Assembly (NCBI GenBank): GCA_038030265.1
Contig: CM075937.1
Coordinates: 6,200,001-6,264,000 of the forward strand
Reading direction: 5' to 3'
DNA: 64,000 nt
DNA from: Corythucha ciliata
Taxonomy: Eukaryota > Arthropoda > Insecta > Hemiptera > Tingidae
Shown here: positions 1 through 11,800 of the stretch, one piece after another
How the letters are laid out: the number at the start of each line of letters is the position of its first letter
Numbering within the stretch: position 1 is the first letter of the stretch
Notes under the pieces: generated by a model
Database searches by the model: none
Told to the model about the DNA's origin: nothing
What the model saw: the letters and a program-made list of their open reading frames with translations, nothing else
Position numbers and translations under genes: made by a program

Positions 1-316
1 ACCGGCGGGGGACGGGTGTTGTAATGAACATCCTTCGTATTGCTGGGATTTCGCAACCGCAACTAAAAACGGCGATTTTTGTATGCTATCGCCCCCCTCG
101 GGACACGCCACTGGCATAAGAGCCAAGAAATTGCAAGGTTCTCGAAGGGCTAAAGCATGCAAACTTACAAATCACACCATTTTATGCTACTAGCGCGCTG
201 ATCTGGACGTTTTTTTTTATGAATAGGAACACTTATTGTTCCCTCGGAACAGTGGCGTAGATAGGAATTAGATTGAAATCTCGTAAGGGTGTGGCGAGGG
301 GGGGGGGTAATTTCAC
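1..316. other. Unassigned sequence at the left edge
   Basis: No reading frame, clear repeat unit or RNA gene is visible. A run of G closes the segment near 299-308, one of many poly-G/C runs in the window. Confidence 0.4.
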
Positions 317-2035
317 ATGTTAGTCATCATTCCACCCAGCCAGCACACTCTTGAATCTGGACATCTCACTGGCTTCATCATAGGCCTCAAATCTCTCAGT
401 TATGGGCGAATTTTGGACTCTACCCGCAAATTAGCGCTTTTTTGGCCGAGTGTATCGTTCTTCTCAATTACAGTCGCAGATAAGCGATTTTGCCCCACCC
501 CCTCCCATAGCCATGAATTCGCGCATTTTCTCAACTTTAGCAGCAAAATATCGTTTTTATCCCGTGAGCGAAGTTTCTTAATTATCCAAGAGTTTTGGCA
601 TTGTCCTCAATTTTAGCAGCATATTACCGATTTTTAAAATTTTTTTTACCAGGGGATTAGCACTTTTCTCAGTTTTAGCTGGAAATTAACGTCTTTCTTA
701 AGTGTTTTCCACAATATTAGCCGCAAAATAGGGGGACTTTTCACGAATTAGGATTTTTTTGGTTCACCATACGCAATACATGAGCGATTTTTATCAGTTT
801 ACTGGCGACGGTTTCTTCGTCTATTGCCATAAATTGGCGCTTTTTTTTTTTCAATTTCAGCTTGAAAAGTTGCCTTCAGAATCCGCAAATTGGCGTATAT
901 TCAGTTTTTGGTGCAAATAAGAATTTTTCTCAATTTCAACCGCGAATTTTTTTTATTGCAGCGACGACGCGTCGTAGCGTTTTATACCTGTGAATTAGCG
1001 AATTTTCTCAATTTCAGTCACCAAATTGGCGTTTGGCGCAATTTTAGATGTAAATTGACGATTTTTCCCATTTTTAGCCGCAAATTAGCAATTTTCTCAA
1101 TTTTTAGGCTTAAAATTAACCTTTCTCTTAATTTTGCCAGGCTGATTATTTTATTTTCTACATGTTACCCGCAAAATTAGCGGTTTTTCACATTTTCCCA
1201 CCACATTAGCAAAACTATATAACTTTTATAGGTATAGATTATTGCTTCTTTTCAGTTCTAGCCGTGAATTAGCGAATCTTTTAACATTATACTTTAGCCA
1301 CGCATGAATTTGCCAGTTTTCTGAATTTTAGTCACAAAAATGCCTTCAGAAGGTGCGAATTTAAATTATAAATGTAATTTTTTTTTTCAAACCAAAAAAT
1401 TTACATCTATCCATCCATTACTGACAAAAAATCATCATTTTTAAATTATAAATTTCACGACGCGAATTAACGTTTTTCCACAACTTTATATCTGCAAAAT
1501 TGCAAAATTAGCGATTTTCCCCAATTTCAGCTGTGAAATAGCGTTTTGTCCTAATTTTGCGGCCATTCAGCATCCTATTCCTCTTTTTCGTACGCGAATG
1601 GGCGATTTTACGCCATTTCAGTTGTGAATTTGCCATTTTTGTCGAATTTTAACCTGAAAGCGTCTTTTATTTGTCAGTATTATAGCGTGTCTTCTCAACT
1701 TTAACCGCGGGGTTTGCCGTATACAACACTTTCGCGTTGACTTCCACAATTTATTCGAATAGTGGCCTCTACGTACTGCGAGTCAGCGATTTTTGTCTTA
1801 ATTTCAGTCTGGAAGTTGCATCGCGAGACCACGAATCAGCGCTTTTTAGCAGCTATAGCCACGAATATTACCGATTTTTGTCTGATAGAGGGTCCGGGAC
1901 GAACCCCCCCCCCCGGTACCTCGGTACACTACTGCGTTGGGTCCGAAGTCCAAGGAAAAAAGCTGGACGTACTCGGACCTTTTCGGGCTGCTTTTTAAGT
2001 CCAGAAAATCTGCTAAACCTAACTTCAACGTGAAA
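317..2035 (+). repeat. Degenerate ~35-bp satellite S1, forward orientation
   Basis: Dozens of diverged copies of a short unit follow one another with irregular spacing of about 30-45 bp. The core reads close to CAATTTTAGCCGCGAATTAG followed by CG and a T run, with variants such as CTCAACTTTAGCAGCAAAAT. The short open frames across it are low-complexity (Phe, Ser, Leu rich), differ from copy to copy and are not genes. The same family recurs at 11.6-12.6, 15.9-17.3, 34.1-35.1 and 37.6-37.7 kb. The last part, from about 1,890, becomes G/C-run rich and loses the unit. Confidence 0.8.
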
Positions 2036-2239
2036 CGCTCATTTTTGGAAATGAGTACTAGTGCTCCTTTGTTCGTATACTTGTAGCTCGGGGGGGGGGG
2101 GGATCTATCACCACTATCCCCCCCGTACCTACGCCCCTGCCTCGGAATGCACGTTTTTGAGGGAAATGTCACCCCCGTGTATTGTGTGACGATAGGGGGA
2201 GGGTCGGGGGCTCACTCTTTAGACCCACCCCAGTCCGAA
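2036..2239. other. G/C-run-rich spacer
   Basis: It contains a run of about 12 G near 2,090 and several C runs. There is no gene. It ends at the poly-T tract that marks the 3' end of the Jockey-like element; GAAAATG immediately before the tract is a candidate left target-site duplicate. Confidence 0.4.
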
Positions 2240-2242
2240 AAT

Positions 2243-2286
<44 letters not shown>

Positions 2287-2550
2287 TATTAAATAATGAT
2301 AACTTTATTTGTACTGTGTACATTTCAGTTTTGCTAACAATATTATTAGTAGAACATGCAATTCTAATTCACATGTAACGTGTGAAGAGGTATGTATCCA
2401 CTGATACGCCTCTTATTAATAGGAACAAGTGCTGATATACTTCACAAATGAAAGGAGTGAATGATAATAATGTTCAACAATAAATATAAATAATGGGGCA
2501 GTTATAACAGTTAGTTTATCACAGGCTTAATGTCACAAATCACAGAAGTT

Positions 2551-5185
2551 TCAGCTGATTATGTCAACTGTTCGTTTTCTTTTGAGTCTTCTTTGGTCTC
2601 GAGCTGGTGGTTGGTTTTCCAATAATTGCTGGAGTTCCGTATTGTGGTGGGATTGGAGTGAGTCAAAGTATCGACGGCTGGTTTCCTTGAGTACCTGGAC
2701 TACCAGTGGTATATCCATATCAGAGTGAACGTACCATGGTGCTTTGGTGATTATCCTGAGGATTCTAGTCTGAAGGGTTTGTATCTTTTTTATTTGAATG
2801 TCTGATGCAGATCCCCATATTTGACATCCATATTGCCAAATTGGCCTTATGAAGCTAAATACATCAGACGCTTGGTGGAAAGGGCTAGAGCTGAGCTGGT
2901 GAGTAGCGGCATAAGAATGTGCATCCTCGTTCGAGCTTTCTTAATGACAGAGGTTATATGCTCGTGCCAAGTTAGTCTCTTGTCAAGAATTAGCCCCAGA
3001 TATCGAACATGGTCTGACTCGGGTACGTCAGTTCCGTGCATCACGATTTGATGGTGAGTCAATATTCTTCGGTACGTGAACTTGACAAGAGTGGACTTAG
3101 AGGGATTGACCTTCACTCGCCAGTGGTTTGCCCAGTCTTCGATCAGACGGATGTGCTCTTGCAGTGTTCGGCTTGACTGTTCGCAGGAATCACTCTTGGC
3201 TAGGACTCCGACATCGTCGGCAAACATGGCAGTGATGACAGCTGGGTCGCTGGGGAAGTCATGCGCATAAAAAAGATACAAAAATGGACCCACCACACTT
3301 CCTTGCGGCACTCCAGCATTGATAATATGGGACTGTGATTTGACTCCTCCATAGGTAACTGCGTAGGATCTCCCTGATAAATAGGACTGAATAATCCGAT
3401 AGTAGGTGTCTGGAAGATGGGGTTTTATTTTAAAAAGCAACCCACTATGCCAAACCTTATCAAAGGCCTTCTCGTTGTCGATGTATAGACCCATGCAAAC
3501 CTGCTTTTCTTCATACGTTTTTAGTATGGTATCCACAACTCGATGGAGCTGTTGAGGACATGAGAGGCTGGAACGAAATCCAATCTGTGTGGAAGGCAGT
3601 AAGGGTTCGAGAAATTGAAGCATTCTTGGCAGCAGTAACCTTTCGAACACTTTGGAGAAGAGCGATAGTAAGCTAATGGGTCTATATCCATCAATACTGC
3701 GATGATTCTTGCCGGGTTTAGGGATCATTATGATCATTGCATGTTTCCAGTTTGATGGAAAATGAGCTATTCGGATGATGGCATTGTAAATTTGGGTGAG
3801 TAGAACAAGTGCTTTCCTGGGGAGTGCTTTTAGAAGTGGCTGGACTATTTGGTCTTCTCCTGGTGCTTTCTTCGTAGGAGATCGGGAGATGGCGTCTCGA
3901 ACTTGCGAGGGCTTGAAGAGAGGAGGAAGAGGTGACAATTGGAGAGGTTCGTTCAAACCATCTTCAACTGACTGGCAAAAGGCTGCATCGCGTTGCGAGG
4001 ATGAGGGGAGAATTGGCTGAACAAGCTGTTCGCAAAAGCTTCTACTTTTTGTTCAGGTGTAGTTAACCAGCTGTTATTAATTTTGAGTGGGGGTATATTC
4101 TCTCTTCTTTTGGTCAACACCTTAGTCTTCCTCCATAAGGACCCGTCCTCGCTGCTCAATTGTTCAAGTTCGGAGTGAACATTTCGTTCTCTATGTTCTC
4201 TTAGAGCTTTCTTGAGGTCTTCAGTAGCTCTGTTATATGCTGTTTTGTGAGGCTGGTATTTAGTTCGCTCCCATAAATCTCTACAGCGTTTCTTTACAGA
4301 ATGTAGCTGGGTGATATGAGATGGCCATGACACAGGTTTTGGTGTGGAAGATGAATTTTGTCGCGGCTGGTGAGCGATTGTTGCAGCTTGTTGTACTGAA
4401 CGGGTTAGGTAGCTTACAGCTTTATCAAGGTCTGTTGTTGTTTTCAGGGGTATATTTGGATTTATTAGCTCTTCTAGAGTGGACTTGTATTTTTCCCAGT
4501 CGAATGGCAGTTTTATCAGTCCTGTATATGATTGGCGTCTATCATGATGAGCATTGATAGTCATCATCACCGGGTAATGGTCGGAACTCAACTCATGTAT
4601 TACGGAGGCGTTTGAACATAAATTGATCATATTTTTGCATATGAATATATCCAGAACGTCGGGAACTTGCCCTTGTGCCGGCTGGTGAGTGGGACTTATG
4701 GGATATATAAATTGCAAATTGTGTTGAAATCCTATATCATATAGAATCCGTCCTCGTGGATTTGTCACATTTGAGCCCCATCTAGGATGCTTTGCGTTGA
4801 AATCGCCGCCGAGCAAGAACGAACTTCCAAGCTCATGAAAAACCCCCCAGTAATGAACTGGTAGTAATCGGTACACAGGAGCGGAGTAATAAGAGCAAAC
4901 TTGATAGTAACTCGTGTTTAATTTGATGCTCACTCGAGCTATCTGAATTTCCTCTTCCTCGATCGGTGGAAGGGGATTGTGACTTATCGGTGTCCGAATG
5001 AAAATGGCAGACCCTCCTTTCCTCCTGCCACTGGGATGGTCTGCTCTATAAATTGAATAACCCGCAATACTAAAATTAATGTGAGGAGCTAATTTAGTTT
5101 CAGTAGCCAATAGAATGTCGATTTCATGAGTTTTTAAAAAATGGTCTAGCTCATGGTATTTATTGTTGATACTGTGAAGGGTCAC
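2551..5185 (-). pseudogene. Jockey-like ORF2: AP endonuclease plus reverse transcriptase, frameshifted
   Basis: The first frame (5,185-3,953) reads as an APE-type endonuclease: an ILLATETKL motif near the N-terminus, GGDFNAKHPRWGS in the middle and SSDHYPV near the end, matching the E, D/N and SDH catalytic blocks. The second frame (3,956-2,847) is the reverse transcriptase, with APGEDQI, the palm motif around NEKAFDKVWH, AGVPQGSVVGP and the catalytic FADD box. The frame changes near 3,955 and again near 2,850, after which a third frame continues with the conserved IRPIWQYG and IWGSAS segments to a stop at 2,551. The extreme N-terminus of the endonuclease is missing or out of frame. No RNase H or C-terminal CCHC is visible, as is usual for Jockey. 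The two frameshifts make it a pseudogene. Confidence 0.88.
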
Positions 5186-5409
5186 GGCCCCCCCCCTCTT
5201 TTTGGATATATGTTATTAGTTATAAGTTTATACAAAAGAATTAGTTGTAGTTTATAGGATTCGATTTGAGTTCAGTAGTTTATAATAATATAAGGGGAGA
5301 CAGAAGTCCCAAAAGGAACTATATTTTAGATATAACAACTTCGTAATAAACTAGTTAATTATCAGGCAGTCAAATTCGTTAATCTCTAATTAATTCTGAG
5401 AAGGAAGAA

Positions 5410-6684
5410 TGTTCACACCCCTCTTAAAATCTCCCCACCACTCCTCGATGACTTTTCCATTCTAACCTTTACCTCACCCAACCAAACCAAAAAAGCAGAC
5501 AGTTGCTCGTAGACCGTCTTGGAGAGTAGTGAAGACTCCATACGCCCTTGAGATTCCCGGTGGTAGGGAAAATTGGTTCAACAAGTCGGTACGTGTAAAC
5601 GAGCAGTTTGTCAGCGAGTGGTGCAAGTTTACGCAGTCTCGTTCAGTCCTCGCTGTGTGTTGTCATTCTCGTCGTGTTGCCAGTGCGTACGCTTGCGCAG
5701 TCTCGTTCAGTCCTCGCTGTGTGTTGTCATTCTCGTCGTGTTGCCAGTGCGTACGCTTGCGCAGTCTCGTTCAGTTCTCGCTGTGTGTTGTCGTCCTCGT
5801 CGTGTTGCCAGTGTGTACGTCTACGCAGTCTCATTCAGTTCTCGCGGTGTGTTAGTATCCTCGTTGTGACCGTCAGTGCGTGTTTTACGCAATACTCGTC
5901 TTGTCTTCTCCAAACTTCGTCGTTTCGTCGGTGCGTACTTTTACGCAGCCCTCTCCAGTACTCGTCAGTGCGTGTTTTACGCAATACTCGTCTTGTCTTC
6001 TCCAAACTTCGTCGTTTCGTCGGTGCGTACTTTTACGCAGCCCTCTCCAGTACTCGTCAGTGCGTGTTTTACGCAATACTCGTCTTGTCTTCTCCAAACT
6101 TCGTCGTTTCGTCGGCGCGTACTTTTACGCAGCCCTCTCCAGTACTCGTCAGTGCGTGTTTTACGCAATACTCGTCTTGTCTCCTCCAAGTTCGTCGTGC
6201 GTACTTTTACGCAGTCCTCCCCCAGTATTCGTCAGTGCGTGTTTTACGCAGTACTCGTCTTGTCTCATCCAAGTCTCCAAGTTTCGTCGGTGTGTAATTT
6301 TACGCAGTCCTTCTCCAGTTCTCGTCCAAGTTTCGTCGGCGCGTACTATTGCGCCCTTCCTCGTCATCCGCCGTACATTAACACGTTGGACCGATTCTGA
6401 ACCGAAACCCATTACTGATCAGTGAGTACTGTCTGTTCTCCTTTCGATAACCCCGTTTTTCTCATGTCCTGGGGAACCAGTGAACATTCTTGAATAAAAT
6501 ACTAGATCAATTTATTATCGTAAATTCATTGTGTTCTTTTTAAGTCGTTTCGTTTCATTAATTATTTGATGGTGATTTAAATTTCAAGTCATTATTCGTA
6601 GCTAGAGGAAGATTTCGAAAATAACGTTTAAATAAAAGAAGTTAAGCACAATTAAGTCTACATTTCATTACTCCTCTCCTAACA
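5410..6684 (+). repeat. Possible solo LTR inside the Jockey-like element
   Basis: The segment begins TGTTCACACC and ends CTCCTAACA, giving the TG...CA ends and a short TGTT/AACA inverted repeat typical of LTRs. A polyadenylation-like GAATAAAATA lies at about 6,491, and a compact repeated block could be a U3 enhancer. Against this, the 5 bases flanking each side (AAGAA and GCCTC) do not match, so there is no target duplication, and no related internal region is in the window. The boundaries are an inference. Confidence 0.3.
5634..6316 (+). repeat. Two-stage minisatellite: 4 x 64 bp, then 92-bp units
   Basis: A 64-bp unit starting CAGTCTCGTTCAG begins at 5,634, 5,698, 5,762 and 5,826. It then gives way to a 92-bp unit starting CAGTGCGTGTTTTACGC at 5,874, 5,966, 6,058 and 6,150, followed by a shortened 83-bp unit and a degenerate copy from 6,233. 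Both units share a GTGCGTAC...TACGCAG core, so the longer probably grew from the shorter. Long frames (up to 229 aa) run through on both strands, but because neither 64 nor 92 is a multiple of 3 they read each copy in a different frame. They are not evidence of protein. Confidence 0.9.
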
Positions 6685-6807
6685 GCCTCTCCACAGGGTA
6701 AGACTCCCCACGTCGTGGTAAAATCTTACCACAATACCTTGGCAATTCCATGTGACTATTTTCAGCGGACTATGTGTAGTTGTTGGATTCATGGTTTGAT
6801 AATTGGC

Positions 6808-7769
6808 TCACATTTGTAGAACTGGTTGAATAACTGACAGCAATGTGTCAATTCTAGATATGAGCTCATCTAACTTATTGGTTGATTGTGATGAACGATC
6901 AGAAAGCGTTTGGGAAAAGGTTCTGGTATGAGCTTCAACACGCTTCGGAATCAATGGGGGGAACGTTATGGCATTGACTTGAGGGTGGGGTGATACGGGA
7001 TTGACTTGTGGCTGGGATGGTATGGGTTTAATAGCCATATCTGGAATACGATTATTGTTGTTAAATTTTTGAAGTCTGGTGGCAACAGGACATCCTCGAT
7101 AATTAGCCGTATGCGAGCCTTTACAGTTGACACAAACGGGTAGTATGCCATTTGGTTTTGAACACTGTTTGGTTTCGTGGGGTTCGTCACACTTGACGCA
7201 TTTGGGAGATTTATGGCAATAGTTTTTAGTGTGCCCATATTCTTGACATTTTAGGCATTGCACAATGTTTTTGCGAGGTTTTGGGGGCTCAATTTTGACC
7301 ACACTGTAATAAAGGCGGTTTACTTTATAGATTTCTGCGCTCTTTTCTGATGGTTGAAGATCTAGAAAGAACATGGATAGGGGACGTTTAGTGGCCGGGT
7401 GAATTACAGGGCTCATTCGTATTGGTTGGTATCCCATTGATTTCAATTCTTCCATCATCACTTCAGTATCTGACGTGTGGTGTGGACCTCGAATGCCTTT
7501 TCTTTTCGCAATTGAAAGGTATGATACTCGGCTTTGTCAGTTTTTCCAAGGTAATCGATCATTTTGCGGTATCCTTCAATACTGTCGAAATTCAATTTAA
7601 CTTTATTATCAATGGTTCGATAAGTGAATTTTCCGAGATTTGTTGAGTTAATCTGATTCAGTAGTGCATTCATATCTTGAACGTTATGCAGGTAGATAGG
7701 TGGAGGTCTTTCAATGTTGTCATTTCTCTCGGCATCTACTGGCATAGATGAATTTTGTTCATCAACCAT
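6808..7769 (-). pseudogene. Jockey-like ORF1 (gag-like, three zinc knuckles), frameshifted
   Basis: The downstream frame (7,461-6,808) carries three successive CCHC-type knuckles: CLKCQEYGHTKNYC, CVKCDEPHETKQC and CVNCKGSHTANYRGC. This triplet is characteristic of the nucleic-acid-binding ORF1 protein of Jockey and related elements, which packages element RNA. The upstream frame (7,769-7,458) is the N-terminal part. The two overlap by 4 bases in different frames, so at least one indel lies near 7,460. Coding similarity continues upstream of the first Met to about 7,890 (a basic KRKK segment), where a stop interrupts it. Its position upstream of ORF2 on the same strand supports one element. 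Confidence 0.85.
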
Positions 7770-8086
7770 TGATAACGGACTGAAGGGATTAGCCGTGAAG
7801 AAAGGCTGACCTTTGTCATCGTGGGAGAGTTTCTTTCGTTTAGAATGATTGTTTGACGGATCGCAATCAATGTTGAAAATGTTTGCTCAAAACTGCACAT
7901 GAGGTTCCCTGAAAATGTCAACTCTCACAGCACACAGCTCTTCCAGTTTGCCTGGGACGTGCCAAGCGCGTCCTTCCGTACAGAATCGTTTTGCGGGTCT
8001 TCGGTATTATGAGCAATCGACAGTGCTTGATTGAAGTGCGGGCGTAGTATTTCCAGTTTATTGAAATTACTTGGGTAAGCCGATAG

Positions 8087-8898
8087 GAAAATGTCGGAAT
8101 CGGTATCTATTCAACCAGCCAGCTTCGTCCATAATTGTTGGAGGAACCACAATTCTGGACACGGCTGGAGGACGGAAAAACTAGAAAGGGTGGCTATTCC
8201 CCCCCCCCCTCCACTTGTGTCTTGGACACGGTACAGTTGCTTTTTCCTACTTGAAACCCCCTCCCTTCGCACGTCACCCACTTCCCATAAAATCAATGAT
8301 GAAAATTGGTTGTTAAAACTGCTCCTTTATTACTCTTTCAAGTGCTCTAAAAAAGGTCATTGTTATTCCCCCATTTCCTCCGAGAGAGAGAAATATGGAC
8401 GAAACCCCGTTTTATTGAACAATGAGGCTCCCAGAGACATAAATGCAACAATTTTTTCAACCTTTTCTTCCTTAGGAAGCCGTAACTAGACACACTTCTC
8501 GGCTGACGGAGCATAATTGGCCCAAAAAATTAAAATAATTTCTCCGTACTCCCGTGATCCCACTCTTTCTCTGGCTTGACTCCCTTCTCCGTTCCGTTCG
8601 TTTCAGTACATACTTCACTATCTCACTTTTTAATCTGTTTTTCATTCCATTTCTTTTCGTTTTCTTTCTTTTTTTTTTTTCTTTTTCGTTCTCCTTACAA
8701 TTTTTCAGTCAGTCGAACTTCTCAGGGCGGTCTTCGAGGTAATCTCGCTTCCATTGAAATGAAAACGCGAACTGTTGTGAGCCATGTAGTTACGTCGTTT
8801 TAATGATAAGTACAAAATTCAAGTGGTTTTAATAGGAGAGGTCCAGGAAAAAAAAAAAAAATTACAATAAAAATGTCAAGTAGGGAAGGTTTTTAGTA
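8087..8898. other. Upstream flank of the EB-module gene
   Basis: There is no coding sequence beyond short spurious frames. A C run lies at about 8,201, pyrimidine-rich tracts at 8,640-8,700 and an A run at 8,850. This segment should hold the promoter and 5' UTR of the gene starting at 8,899, but I see no clear TATA box or other site I can name. Confidence 0.4.
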
Positions 8899-11800
8899 AT
8901 GATTGCCGGTCGTGCTCAGATTGGCCTGCTCCTTTCGACCGTTTTGACGGTACTTGGCGTCGCTTTTTCGACGCCACAACTCGCAAGGCGTAAGTGTGTA
9001 CGATTTGTTGTTTTTTTTATTGACGAATCCCCGGCTGAAATCCTTACTATAAATGATGGAGAGGGGGAGGGATGTCTTAATTCCAATTTGAATGTTTGTA
9101 CTCAAATAGTCTTTAATTACTTAATATTAATAACATTCACGAAACTCGTAAAAATTTGTCTTAATTCCTTTCGTAACTCCCCAACGCACAGTTATAATTG
9201 ATTCTGTTCACTTCGTTAATAGCACTGTCCTCTTATACACGTCAAGTTTTAATTAGAAAAATGTCAAATGCTAGGAGTAGGGAGGGGGCTTCTTCTGAAT
9301 TCTCGCGTTAGCTCCTATAATATAGTTTTTCACCTTGGGACTCCACGCAGCCACCTGTTAATGATGTTGACAAAGACGAACTCTCCCACACTACACACCT
9401 CTTACGCCAACCACCTACGACGATATTCGGCTTCAAATTTTCAAGGATCATTTTTAAACCACGTACAAAACAAAGATTTCTCTTAACCAACTTCCGTCTG
9501 GTTTACCTTTTCCGGACGCATCCGCGGTTTTGCAAGTCCCAAGAATATGAGCAAGCGGGTAGCGTTTTTTTCGAGCTATTCACTCTCCATCCAATGATTA
9601 GTCACCGGACGTGTCTATCTATCACCGAGTAAATTGACGGTTACGGTGAGCTTAACCATTCGGTTTCTTTGGATAAAAAGCACTTTTTATGACACTGTGC
9701 CAAATTTTTGTTTTATGAGGCCCCAATAGTCTGGTTCCGGAGGGCAAAAATGCCATGCAAATGTTTGAACAGTCAGCGCTCTAATAAAAATTTCCAAATT
9801 CGGTGATGGGAAAATGGAAAAATAAAACGTGCTCTTGCTTTTTTTAACGTTTACAGAAACAAATTTTGTATGCACGAGCGACCAAGACTGCGAAATTCCG
9901 CATACAGAATGTTTCAATAAGTCACGTTGTCTCTGCAAGTCTGACTACATAGCGAAGAACGTCAATAAAACCAGTTTCGATTGTTTACTACGTTTGTAAT
10001 ATTTTTTAAAAAAACCCAATAAACCCTTTATTTTCTGTTATCAACAGCTGAAAATAATTGTTTTCCAGGCGCCCAAGTACTAGACGATCCATGCGTCGAT
10101 GACATGCAATGCGAGGTAGCGTTTGGAAAGCACAGCGCTTGCCTAAGCGGCAAGTGCCAGTGTCGTTCGAACGCGCACTATGTCCGCGGACTTTGCTTCC
10201 TTAACCTCAGTATGCCCCCCTCCCCCTCCCGACCACTTTAATTTCTCTTACGCTTTAATTAACGCGTATTTCTTGTCTACAGAAATCGGAGAACTTTGCA
10301 GAGTCACAAACGACTGCTACGTTGAATCCACCGATATCATCTCCTACTGTGACGTCGATCGATGCGTATGCCCTCCCGGATACAGAGCGAATGCTAAACG
10401 TACCGATTGCATTCGCGTAGTTGGTATAAATTCCTTTTCCCTTCCTTTATGTAGTTACGTTATTACCCTCTCTCACACAATTTTTTTTTTGTTTTCTCTT
10501 TCGCAATTTAGGCATCGGAGGCCCATGCATGATTGACGACGACTGCTCGGTCATGAATTCTCGATGTCTACGGGAGTGTGTCTGTCAGTTGGGCTATGTG
10601 GAGGACGAAAAAGGCCAGCACTGTTTACCAGGTTTTTTTCTTTTCCTCCTTTCCCTCAAAGCCCCCCCCCCCCACAAGCCAAGCGTGGGCGAGAGGGGCA
10701 GTCCGCCCAAAATCGGATTAAAACAACTCAAGACCATTTTATTTAGGTCCACAAGGGTCTCCCTCACTAAAGCGAGTGCAAAACTCGTGTCACGGGATCA
10801 AGCGCCTAGTTTGACGGTTATTGGGAGCAAATCCAACACTATTGCCAAATTTGCGGTTTTCTGGGCTAAAATACCCGTTTTACAGTCAATCCAATCGGAC
10901 TCTGTTTGAATAGTCAGGTTCAAGATCGAAATAGTCAGTTTCCCTCCTTCTATGTCTGTTTCAATGGAAAAGTGTCAGTTTTAACAAGATTACCCTACGG
11001 AAAATGGTCATTCTTGAAGAGAAAACTATGTTTCTAGAGATAAATTTCGTGGAATTTAGCTTATGAGGGCAAAAACTGCAAAAAAAACGGCCAAAAATGA
11101 CAGTATTTTGCATTGTCATAGGGTTTTGTCGAATTCCTTGACTCCAGAGTAATAGCATTGCCAATTTCGCGTCTGATCTGACAGATTTATAAAGTAACTG
11201 ACTGGGGGAAAACGATGTAACTTTTACACGTGAGTTTATTATTCGTGAATGTAGCCAGATCCGGCTTGAAATAACACGAAAATCGACACCCCACACCCCT
11301 ATATGATCTCAAAACCATTGAAAATCCCCATTTTAGACCAACTTTTGGCCCATAAAAACCAACGAGTTTGTTGATCAAACTGATCAGATGTTAGGACCAA
11401 ACTTAGATCCCAAATGGAATCTATGTGCGAAAGAACGAGATTTTTCGAGCAATCCTAGGGCAAGATATGGCCCGGACGGCGTACGGACTTATTATATTTA
11501 AATCGAATCTAGACATGTTAAAACGTACAGAGAAAATGTTTGGGGGTGCGTTGTAAATTGTAAATTTTTTCAATAATCAGCAACGAGTTAGCGTTTTTGT
11601 TTCTTTAAATTTCAGCTGTTTAACCGATAAAATCAGCGCTTTATCTCAATTTTGCCACAAAGCGTTTTTTTAAAATTTTGGGCGTGAACTAGCCACCGTG
11701 ATTTAGATATTTTAACGGCTAATAAGCCTTCTTTTTTTCAATTATAGCCGCGAATCAACGCATTTTATCACTTATAGCCATGAATTGAAACTCCGTTAAA

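Larger units (their letters stand above)
5186..6807. other. Interval between ORF2 and ORF1 of the Jockey-like element
   Basis: Jockey ORFs normally lie close together, so this 1.6-kb gap is probably a later insertion. It is AT-rich at both ends (5,186-5,409 and 6,430-6,800), with the minisatellite block in between. A small hairpin, GTGGTAA-AATC-TTACCAC, lies near 6,715. No coding sequence is credible here. Confidence 0.5.
2240..8086 (-). mobile_element. Jockey-like non-LTR retrotransposon with an internal insertion
   Basis: On the minus strand the order is ORF1 with three zinc knuckles (7,769-6,808), a 1.6-kb interval, ORF2 with endonuclease and reverse transcriptase (5,185-2,551), then a 3' end in about 45 A residues (poly-T at 2,240-2,284). 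This is the Jockey-clade arrangement. GAAAATG occurs immediately left of the poly-T and again near 8,087-8,093, so a 7-bp target duplication and a 5' end near 8,086 are possible, though the short match makes this weak. Both ORFs are broken by frameshifts, so the copy is not autonomous. The interval between the ORFs is far longer than usual and holds an LTR-like segment with minisatellites. Confidence 0.8.

Noticed and set aside
5634..6233. CRISPR-like regular repeats
   Set aside because: Units are directly adjacent with no unique spacers, are 64-92 bp long and lie in an intron-containing eukaryotic genome.
5608..6425. Overlapping frames of 174-229 codons, Ser/Val/Tyr/Phe rich
   Set aside because: They run through the 64- and 92-bp minisatellite in all frames and on both strands. 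The same repeat is read in three frames successively, which a real repeat protein would not tolerate.
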